This document shows positions 46,137-52,681 of a stretch of DNA of 64,000 nucleotides, in pieces (the first letter of the stretch is position 1; each line of letters starts with the position of its first letter). The stretch is taken from the NCBI RefSeq assembly GCF_000292525.1, contig NZ_AEYF01000008.1:62001-126000 (forward strand). Direction: 5' to 3'. This stretch comes from Rhizobium sp. CCGE 510 (GTDB taxonomy: Bacteria > Pseudomonadota > Alphaproteobacteria > Rhizobiales > Rhizobiaceae). The notes beneath the pieces were generated by a model. It did no database searches and was not told the DNA's origin. It saw nothing but the letters and a program-made list of their open reading frames with translations. The position numbers and the translations under genes were made by a program.

Positions 46137-46302
46137 GCCAAAAACGAAAAAGCCTGCCGCGGGAGGAGGTGCGGCAGGCTTTCGAAAAAAACCGAACGAC
46201 AGCTGGGAGGAGGAGTGCTGCCGTTCCCGCAGACGACCCTGGGAGGAGGATGGGGCGCCTGCATATCGAAGGGATGCGGGAGGAGGTGCATCGCTTCGAT
46301 AG
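46137..46302 (-). ncRNA. Small RNA with four anti-Shine-Dalgarno hairpin loops (alpha-r14 / cuckoo-like)
   Basis: Read on the minus strand, four consecutive hairpins each present CCTCCTCCC in the loop; the plus-strand complements GGGAGGAGG are at 46161, 46205, 46241 and 46278. Stems are 46265-46300 (7+5 pairs around one mismatch), 46230-46261, 46194-46226 and 46149-46182 (12 perfect pairs). The last stem is followed by TTCGTTTTTGG and acts as an intrinsic terminator. TATGAT (46308-46313) could be a -10 that would start transcription at the first stem, but no good -35 is visible, so processing from the upstream DUF1127 transcript is also possible. The loops complement ribosome-binding sites. 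This matches the alpha-r14 family (for example NfeR1 of S. meliloti) and the CcsR RNAs of Rhodobacter, usually described with fewer or processed units. Confidence 0.85.
46139..46182 (-). terminator. Intrinsic terminator of the small RNA
   Basis: AAAGCCTGCCGC and GCGGCAGGCTTT form a perfect 12-base-pair stem around the fourth CCTCCTCCC loop (10 bases). On the minus strand it continues TTCGTTTTT. The terminator hairpin therefore also carries a regulatory loop. Confidence 0.85.
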
Positions 46303-46423
46303 AAATAATCATACTTATTTCTTGCTCAGTTGGTAGGCATTTCTTTGCAAGGCAGCTATGCGTTATGCGAAAAGCAGCTGGCTCGTTCCACAGCGGTTCG
46401 ATCTGCCGGAAGCACAAAAGCAA

Positions 46424-46452
46424 AGCGCCCGCTTCGGGAGAAAGCAGGCGCT
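46424..46452 (-). terminator. Imperfect terminator after the DUF1127 gene
   Basis: AGCGCC-C-GCTT pairs with AAGC-A-GGCGCT around the loop CGGGAGA, followed on the minus strand by TTGCTTTTG. It is 36 bases after the DUF1127 stop. The mismatched stem and interrupted U-tract allow read-through toward the small RNA; its loop also contains CTCCC on the RNA strand. Confidence 0.6.
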
Positions 46453-46487
46453 GGCCAAGTCTTTAAAAGTGCTTACTGTGCAGACCG

Positions 46488-46634
46488 TTAGCGGGCGATG
46501 GCAGCGCGAGCGATGGCGTTGATGTCGCCGCGGCCGATGCCGAGGTCGTTCAGTTCGCGCGTGGACATACGGCCCAGTTCAGCGACCGTCTGACGATACT
46601 TGCGCCAGTTATTAAAAGAGCGTGCTACGTTCAT
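46488..46634 (-). CDS. DUF1127 small protein
   Basis: A 48-residue basic protein: MNVARSFNNWRKYRQTVAEL followed by GRMSTRELNDLGIGRGDI and an alanine-rich end. This is the DUF1127 signature (RELxDLGIxRxDI). AAGGGGATC precedes the ATG. In Rhodobacter a DUF1127 protein (CcaF1) binds RNA and is encoded directly upstream of CCUCCUCCC-loop small RNAs; in Agrobacterium DUF1127 proteins affect phosphate and carbon metabolism. Here the gene lies 186 bases upstream of a four-loop RNA on the same strand, the same arrangement. Confidence 0.93.
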   Translation of the reverse strand: MNVARSFNNWRKYRQTVAELGRMSTRELNDLGIGRGDINAIARAAIAR

Positions 46635-46707
46635 GATGATCCCCTTTCGATGGGCTTTCGAAGCCTAGCTGCCAGTCCTTGGCGCTTCGTTCGCTTCGAT
46701 GAGTTGT

Positions 46708-46736
46708 ATATAGTACGAGCCGATCGATTGTTGCAG
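46708..46736 (-). promoter_or_regulatory. Probable promoter of the DUF1127 gene
   Basis: On the minus strand CTGCAA is followed after 17 bases by CTATAT, the rhizobial-style -10. Transcription would begin near 46701, giving a leader of about 66 bases before the ATG. Confidence 0.5.
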
Positions 46737-46825
46737 CGCCAATGCATCACTGCACCTATGCGAGCTTTGCATGGGTCGCCGAAAAAGGCGGCACCTTGCC
46801 GGTCCGGGTCCGAACCGTTTCGCGG

Positions 46826-47806
46826 TCAGAGTTTGAAACGATCGAAGGCCGTCAGCCGCACGATCGGCGGCTCAGCCTCTTTCCACCGGTAAATTTCCGA
46901 ACGCAGATAGGACAGTTCGTCGCCGAGATCGTCTTCGCCGACCTCGATCCACCAGGATTTCAGCCGGCCGTCGCTTCCATCCGACCAGCGATAACCTCTC
47001 GCCTTCAGATGGTCCTTCATCTCGAACGGGCTGTGTTCGGCAAAGAGATGGATGCGGCAGCACTGGCTGGCGCGGTAAAGCTCGGCGAACGGGCTTTCGC
47101 CGTCGCCCTGCTGCCGATCGAGGATTTCCAGCAACGCGTGGCAGTCGTCCACCGCGCGATGGCCGTCATGGAAATAGCCGGCCTGGCCGACGAGATAGCC
47201 AAGCTTGGTGCCTTCGAAGCCACGGGCGCTCCAGTCGATTTCCGAAACCGAACAGGCCCAGGCCTTGCCGGCGAAAATCTTCGAGAAGGCTTCGCAGAAC
47301 GGCCGGTCGAAACCGGCATTGTGGGCGATGATCAGATCCGCGGGTTCGATCAGGGCGCTCAGCGATCTCATATCGATGACCTGGCCTTCGACCATCGCAT
47401 CGGTAATGCCGGTCAACCGGGTAATCTCCGGCGGTATCGATCGCGACGGCTGCTGCAGGCCGCCATAGATGCCGACGATATCGCCGAGTGCGCCGTCATC
47501 GTCGAATGTGAAGGCGACGGCGCCGATTTCGATGATCTCGTCGCTGCGGTGGTTGAGACCGGTCGTCTCCGTATCGAGAATGACGCCGAGCCGCGAAAAT
47601 TCCGGCCGTCTGACCGAGGCTATCGGCCGGGCGGTGAGCTTCCGGAGGATGCGGTAATTGCCGCTCTGTTCAAGCGTGCGCGCCATGTCTTCATCGGAAT
47701 TGGCGGCCGGCTGCGACGACGGCCGGCGCGAGGGACCGCGCGCCTTGGCCACCGTCAGTGACGGCTTGGCAAACATGTCGAGTTGCGAATCTCTCTGCAC
47801 GCTCAT
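46826..47806 (-). CDS. DEDDh 3'-5' exonuclease, DnaQ-epsilon-like
   Basis: A 326-residue protein with an RNase T/DnaQ exonuclease domain at about 73-235. Exo I is LDTETTGL, Exo II is AHNAGFDRPF and Exo III is HRAVDDC, so all DEDDh metal ligands and the catalytic His are present. N-terminal residues 1-60 are polar and likely flexible. A C-terminal segment (KDHLKARGYRWSDGSDGRLKSWWIEV) is shared with a rhizobial subgroup described as 3'-5' exonucleases and is not a polymerase subunit. It probably acts in DNA or RNA trimming separate from the replicase. Confidence 0.9.
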   Translation of the reverse strand: MSVQRDSQLDMFAKPSLTVAKARGPSRRPSSQPAANSDEDMARTLEQSGNYRILRKLTARPIASVRRPEFSRLGVILDTETTGLNHRSDEIIEIGAVAFTFDDDGALGDIVGIYGGLQQPSRSIPPEITRLTGITDAMVEGQVIDMRSLSALIEPADLIIAHNAGFDRPFCEAFSKIFAGKAWACSVSEIDWSARGFEGTKLGYLVGQAGYFHDGHRAVDDCHALLEILDRQQGDGESPFAELYRASQCCRIHLFAEHSPFEMKDHLKARGYRWSDGSDGRLKSWWIEVGEDDLGDELSYLRSEIYRWKEAEPPIVRLTAFDRFKL

Positions 47807-47921
47807 CGGACCTGTATGTCACGCAGGCGCGGTTTAATCCATCGCGCGTGGCGCTATCCCCAGCCCTTGCCTTTCATCGACAGGAAAGATTAGCTGAGCA
47901 CGAGCAGCCAAAGGAAAAGCC

Positions 47922-49190
47922 ATGCCCGGTGACAACGGTAAGGGTGTCGAACAGGATGTCGTTATCATCGGCGCCGGGGCGGCCGGCATTGCCGCTGCCC
48001 GTCGCCTGCAGGCGATCCGCCCGGATCTTTCGATCCTGCTGCTTGAAGCCGGTGATCGTCTCGGCGGCCGCGCCTGGAGCGTCGGACTGCCTGAAGCCGG
48101 TGATATCGCACTCGATCTCGGCTGCGGCTGGCTGCATGGGGCGCGGACCAACGCCTGGACGGCGATCGCCGGTGAGGTCGGATTGACGGTTGACCGCACA
48201 CCGGCGCCGTGGAACGGCGGTCGGCGGCTGCAGCGCGACGATGCGGCAACCCAAGCTGCGCAAGAGGCGATCGGCGCCTATTTCGAACGGCTCGACAGTC
48301 ATGAAGGCGCTGACATCGATCTGGCCGAGATGCTCGAAGCCGGCAATCCCTGGAATGGCCAGATCCGGGCGATCGGCACCTATATCACCGGCGCCGAACT
48401 GGAGCGCTCGTCGGTCCTCGACTATAACAGGTACGACCCCGGTCCTGGCCCCGATTGGCGGGTGCGTGAAGGCTATGGCACATTGATCTCCCGTTACGGC
48501 CTGCCGGTCCCGACGAGGCTCGGCGTCGAAGTGACGCGCATAAATCACCGCCATGCCGGCCGCATCGACATTGAGACGAACCAGGGTGGGCTCAGTGCCC
48601 GCATCGTATTGGTGACCGTTTCGACGAATGTGCTTGCCGCCGGCAGGATCGCTTTCGATCCTCCTCTGCCTGATAAGATCGAGGCGGCGGCGCGTTTGCC
48701 GCTCGGGCTCGCCGACAAGCTCTTCCTCCGGCTCGCAAATCAGGAGGCGCTGCCGGCCGATACCCATATGCTCGGCTCCATCAGCCGCGGCGCGACCGGC
48801 ACCTATCAGCTCCGGCCGTTCGGCGCTGCCGTCGTCGAAGCCTATTTTGCCGGTGATCTCGCCCATGATCTGGAGCGGCAGGGGGTAGAGGCTGCCTTTT
48901 CCTTTGCCGCCGATGAACTGGCGGCACAATTCGGCGCCGATATCCGCAAGCAATTGTCGGTGGCTGATATGTCGGCCTGGGCCGCAGCGCCCCACATCGG
49001 CGGTTCCTATTCCTATGCCGAACCCGGCGCTTCCGATCTTCGCGGGGTCCTCGCGACACCACGTGACGAACGGATCTTCTTTGCCGGCGAGGCCTGCTCG
49101 CGCGCGCGTTATTCGACGGCGCATGGCGCCTACGAGACCGGCGTCACTGCCGCCGACCTGATCGCCGGCTCGTTGTCCCAAGACCGATAG
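47922..49190 (+). CDS. FAD-dependent amine oxidase family protein
   Basis: A 422-residue flavoprotein. The dinucleotide-binding motif IIGAGAAGIAAARRL is at about 11-25, the FAD ribose glutamate is in LLEAGDRLGGRAW, and the C-terminal FAD motif is FFAGEACS. The architecture is that of monoamine/polyamine oxidases; substrate unknown. AAAGGA precedes the ATG. It is divergent from the exonuclease gene and followed by an aldo-keto reductase after 225 bases. Confidence 0.88.
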   Translation: MPGDNGKGVEQDVVIIGAGAAGIAAARRLQAIRPDLSILLLEAGDRLGGRAWSVGLPEAGDIALDLGCGWLHGARTNAWTAIAGEVGLTVDRTPAPWNGGRRLQRDDAATQAAQEAIGAYFERLDSHEGADIDLAEMLEAGNPWNGQIRAIGTYITGAELERSSVLDYNRYDPGPGPDWRVREGYGTLISRYGLPVPTRLGVEVTRINHRHAGRIDIETNQGGLSARIVLVTVSTNVLAAGRIAFDPPLPDKIEAAARLPLGLADKLFLRLANQEALPADTHMLGSISRGATGTYQLRPFGAAVVEAYFAGDLAHDLERQGVEAAFSFAADELAAQFGADIRKQLSVADMSAWAAAPHIGGSYSYAEPGASDLRGVLATPRDERIFFAGEACSRARYSTAHGAYETGVTAADLIAGSLSQDR

Positions 49191-49415
49191 TCGCCGCCGG
49201 CTGCGAGGCAGCTGGGAATATTTTTTTCCCACTTGTGGCACGATCGGGATTGGCTATGCTCCCCCTGCGCCTTTGCTACCCAAGCCGAGGGCGCTCTACG
49301 TCATCCGGCGGCAAGCGGCCGCCTCAAGCACAATATAGCCATAGATTGCAGGAGCCCCGGCTTCTACCCCGACCGTTTGCGCGTCGGCTGCGGGTATCCG
49401 CATGAGGAGGAAGAA

Positions 49416-50447
49416 ATGGACTATCGCAAGCTCGGTCCCAGCGGGACCGTCGTCACCGCCTATTGCCTGGGAACCATGACCTTCGGCGCGGAGGCCGATG
49501 AGGCCGCCTCGCACAAGCTGCTCGACGATTATTTCGCCTGGGGCGGCAATTTCATCGATACCGCCGATGTCTACAGCGCCGGCAAGTCGGAAGAGATCAT
49601 CGGTCGCTGGCTGAAGGCTCGTCCGACCGAAGCCCGCCAGGCGATCGTCGCCACCAAGGGACGCTTTCCGATGGGCAACGGACCGAATGACATCGGGCTG
49701 TCGCGCCGGCATCTCGGCCAAGCGCTCGACGATTCTCTCCGCCGTCTCGGCGTCGAGCAGATCGATCTTTACCAGATGCATGCCTGGGACGCGTTGACGC
49801 CGATCGAGGAGACGCTGCGCTTCCTCGACGATGCGGTATCGTCGGGCAAGATCGGCTATTACGGCTTCTCCAACTATGTCGGCTGGCATATCGCCAAGGC
49901 ATCCGAGATCGCCAAGGCGCGGGGCTATACGCGGCCGGTGACGCTGCAGCCGCAATATAACCTGCTGGTGCGCGACATCGAGCTCGAAATCGTCGCCGCC
50001 TGCCAGGATGCCGGCATGGGCCTGTTACCCTGGTCGCCGCTTGGCGGCGGCTGGCTGACCGGCAAGTACAAACGCGACGAGATGCCGACCGGCGCCACCC
50101 GGCTCGGCGAAAATCCCAATCGCGGCGGTGAGTCCTATGCGCCGCGCAATGCGATGGAACGAACCTGGGCGATCATCGGTGTTGTCGAGGAGATCGCCAA
50201 GGCGCATGGCGTCAGCATGGCGCAGGTGGCGCTCGGCTGGACGGCGGCGCAGCCGGCAATTACCTCGGTCATCCTCGGCGCTCGCACGCCGGAGCAACTC
50301 GCCGACAATCTTGGCGCCATGAAGCTCAAGCTTTCCGACGATGACCTGGCGAGACTGGATGAGGTAAGCGCCCCTCAGCCTTTCGACTACCCCTACGGCA
50401 AGGGCGGCATCAACCAGCGCCACCGCAAGATCGAGGGCGGCCGCTGA
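49416..50447 (+). CDS. Aldo-keto reductase
   Basis: A 343-residue NADPH-dependent reductase of the YajO/Gcy-like AKR group. The catalytic tetrad is visible: Asp and Tyr in DTADVYSAGKS, Lys in VATKGRF and His in LYQMHAWD. The cofactor-binding end is VILGARTPEQLADNL. GAGGAGG precedes the ATG at 49416; longer upstream frames lack family similarity. It probably reduces aldehydes, perhaps those made by the upstream amine oxidase. Confidence 0.92.
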   Translation: MDYRKLGPSGTVVTAYCLGTMTFGAEADEAASHKLLDDYFAWGGNFIDTADVYSAGKSEEIIGRWLKARPTEARQAIVATKGRFPMGNGPNDIGLSRRHLGQALDDSLRRLGVEQIDLYQMHAWDALTPIEETLRFLDDAVSSGKIGYYGFSNYVGWHIAKASEIAKARGYTRPVTLQPQYNLLVRDIELEIVAACQDAGMGLLPWSPLGGGWLTGKYKRDEMPTGATRLGENPNRGGESYAPRNAMERTWAIIGVVEEIAKAHGVSMAQVALGWTAAQPAITSVILGARTPEQLADNLGAMKLKLSDDDLARLDEVSAPQPFDYPYGKGGINQRHRKIEGGR

Positions 50448-50473
50448 GCTTCGCTCCATAACCGAGCTGTCTC

Positions 50474-50576
50474 CTAAAGCGCGTCGCAACAAATTTGACC
50501 ATGCGACGCGCTTTAGCTCATTGTTTTATGCATGTCGTTACCCCGGAACCGCTGTACATTTCCGGGCGACATGCAT
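50474..50576. repeat. RIME-like intergenic mosaic element, type 2
   Basis: CTAAAGCGCGTCGCA / TGCGACGCGCTTTAG form a perfect 15-base-pair stem (50474-50516). Then ATGCATGTCG / CGACATGCAT (50528-50576) encloses CCCGGAA/TTCCGGG. It is the inverted counterpart of the element at 44169-44274. Confidence 0.8.
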
Positions 50577-50601
50577 TGGTCTGCCGCCACCAACGCAAAA
50601 A

Positions 50602-50626
50602 GCCGCCATGTTTTTTCCATGGCGGC
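50602..50626 (-). terminator. Intrinsic terminator of the amino-acid permease gene
   Basis: GCCGCCATG pairs perfectly with CATGGCGGC around a 7-base loop. On the minus strand the stem is followed by TTTTTGCG. It lies 21 bases beyond the permease stop codon. Confidence 0.85.
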
Positions 50627-50646
50627 CTTTCTGCTTGGGAGGCACT

Positions 50647-52431
50647 TTAAGCCGGTAGCTGGAAGATCACGTTGGCGATCAGGACGATCGCCAGGCCGCC
50701 GGCGAGTGCCAGATAGGGCAGCATGCCGGCTTTCTTGACGCCGAGATCCTGGCCGACGAGGCCGAGATCCTCCATCGCACCTGCCGGGAACTTGCCGCCG
50801 TCGCGCACATAGTGGCGATAGGCAAAGACCGGCAGGATCAGGGCGGCGAAGATGAACCCGACCCAGAGCGCATTGGAATAACCCCAGACCTTGGCACCGG
50901 CGCCGAGGAAGAGCGCGTTGACGAAGGCCAGCACGGTGTTGAGACCGATCAGCCAGGTCGGCGCCTTCCAGGGGCGTTCGATGTGTCCGGAATCCATCCG
51001 ATGGATCCAGCCGGAATTGAGGTTGAGGAAGTTGAAGATGATGTAGCCGACATTCGAGACGGCGAGCACGAAGAAGTAGCCGCCGGTATCCGATGCGATG
51101 GCGAGCAGGAAGAGGTTGAAGGCGAAATCGGTCCACATCGCCCGTGTCGGGGCGCCGTTTTCGTTGACGTGATCGAGATATTTCGGCAGCCAGCCGTCCT
51201 TCGAGCCCTGGTAGAGCGTGCGCGAGGAACCAGCCATCGCCGTCATGATGGCGAGGAAGAGCGCCATGATCATCAACACGACGAGCAACTGGGTAACGAC
51301 CCGGCCGGCGCCGATCAGGCCGCCGAGGGCTTCGGCAACGCCGGTGCCGTCGACGATGCCGGGGGCGAGCATGCCGGCGTGGCCGAGAACGCCCTGGAAT
51401 GCGAAGGGCACGAGGAAGAAGAACAGGCAGCAGGCAAGGCCGGAATAGAAGATCGCCTTGAACGTATCTGTCTTCGGATCTTTGAGTTCGCGGGTGTAGC
51501 AGACGGCCGTCTCGAAGCCGTAGGTCGACCAGGCGGCGATATAGAGCCCGCCGAGGAAGAGTGTCCAGCCGCCGTTGCTCCAGGTACCGTCGGCGCCGGA
51601 ATAGCCGGCCGTCGGCGGCACCAGGCCGGTGACGTTGGCGGCGACGATGTTTCCGCTGATGATCGGATAGAGGCCGATGATCAGCAGCGGCACCAGCACG
51701 ATGATCGCCAGCCACTTCTGGACGCTGGCCGTTTCCGAAATGCCGCGATGCTGGATCGCGAAGATGATCAGCATCAGGATGCCGCCGATGAAGAAGGTGG
51801 CATTGATATTGGCGGTGGCAAGAAAGGGAATGCTGAAGCTGAAGAGCGACCAGCTGCGGACTGCCGGCGTCAGCGCGGCGATGCCGTCGGTACTCAGCAG
51901 CGCCTTGACGGCGTCTTCAGGTGTCGTGCCGGCATGGGCCGCAATATATTCAGCGACGCGGGGGCTATCGGCGGTGATGGAAGCGGCATGCGCGGAGATC
52001 CAGTCGAGGACCATCTGCGAATCCGCCGCCGGGATAGGAAAGAATGAATTGAGGATATAACCGGCGGCGATGGCGCAGCCGAGCGACAGCACGGGCGACC
52101 AGGCAAACCAGTTGCACCAGACGGACAGCGGCGCGATGAACTTCGAATAACGCAGCCAGGCGGTGGCGCCATAGACCGAGGCGCCGCCGGATTTATTGGC
52201 GAACATGCCGGCGATCTCTGCGTAGGTGAAGGATTGCAGAAAACCCATCACCATCGAAATGATCCAGACGAGGAAGGCGAGCTTGCCCGTCGTGCCTGCA
52301 ATGCCGCCGATGGAAAAAAGAACGAGCGGCGGCACGCCCGCAGCCACCCAGAATGCGCCCTTCCAGTCGAGCGCGCGTACAAGTCTACCTTCGGTGCCGG
52401 ACGGAATCCCGGCCTCCACTACGTCTGTCAT
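50647..52431 (-). CDS. APC-superfamily amino-acid permease
   Basis: A 594-residue inner-membrane transporter with about twelve to fourteen predicted helices. APC features include the first unwound helix (LFSIGGIAGTTGKLAFLVW) and SFTYAEIAGMFANKSGGASVYGATAWLRY in helix 2. A large loop (about 120-200, IPAADSQMVLDWISAHAAS...) is an insertion relative to small APC permeases. GGGGAA precedes the ATG at 52429-52431. It is divergent from the DUF1989-GcvT gene, so it may bring in that enzyme's amino-compound substrate. Confidence 0.88.
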   Translation of the reverse strand: MTDVVEAGIPSGTEGRLVRALDWKGAFWVAAGVPPLVLFSIGGIAGTTGKLAFLVWIISMVMGFLQSFTYAEIAGMFANKSGGASVYGATAWLRYSKFIAPLSVWCNWFAWSPVLSLGCAIAAGYILNSFFPIPAADSQMVLDWISAHAASITADSPRVAEYIAAHAGTTPEDAVKALLSTDGIAALTPAVRSWSLFSFSIPFLATANINATFFIGGILMLIIFAIQHRGISETASVQKWLAIIVLVPLLIIGLYPIISGNIVAANVTGLVPPTAGYSGADGTWSNGGWTLFLGGLYIAAWSTYGFETAVCYTRELKDPKTDTFKAIFYSGLACCLFFFLVPFAFQGVLGHAGMLAPGIVDGTGVAEALGGLIGAGRVVTQLLVVLMIMALFLAIMTAMAGSSRTLYQGSKDGWLPKYLDHVNENGAPTRAMWTDFAFNLFLLAIASDTGGYFFVLAVSNVGYIIFNFLNLNSGWIHRMDSGHIERPWKAPTWLIGLNTVLAFVNALFLGAGAKVWGYSNALWVGFIFAALILPVFAYRHYVRDGGKFPAGAMEDLGLVGQDLGVKKAGMLPYLALAGGLAIVLIANVIFQLPA

Positions 52432-52572
52432 CGATGAAATTCCCCATTCTATTTGTTCCGGACGTATCTTTGTACGTCTCCCTGAACGTGTCTCCCTGAC
52501 AGTCTCAAGCCCGCCCGGATGATTTTGACGATCCGTGTTCCCGACGGATTCCCCGAGTCTCAACTCTTTATG

Positions 52573-52601
52573 CATAGTGAAGATATTTTCTTTTTAGTCA
52601 A
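52573..52601 (-). promoter_or_regulatory. Probable promoter of the permease gene
   Basis: On the minus strand TTGACT is followed after 17 bases by ACTATG (or CTATGC one base later). It is 142 bases upstream of the permease ATG. The remaining gap toward the DUF1989-GcvT gene shows no clear promoter. Confidence 0.45.
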
Positions 52602-52681
52602 CATGCCTTTACTTTCCCGAGGCATTTTGTAACCTGTATGGGCGTGTGCCGGAGGGCATGCCGATCCCTCATGAGGGTAGA

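Noticed and set aside
46149..46300. Regularly spaced GGGAGGAGG repeats taken as a CRISPR or tandem repeat array
   Set aside because: Repeats are only 9 bases, each sits in the loop of a different stem, and the last stem is a terminator; a structured RNA explains them fully.
46118..46466. Short plus-strand open frames across the small RNA
   Set aside because: They run through the hairpins with no ribosome-site logic or conserved product; the GGAGG strings are loop complements, not real initiation sites.
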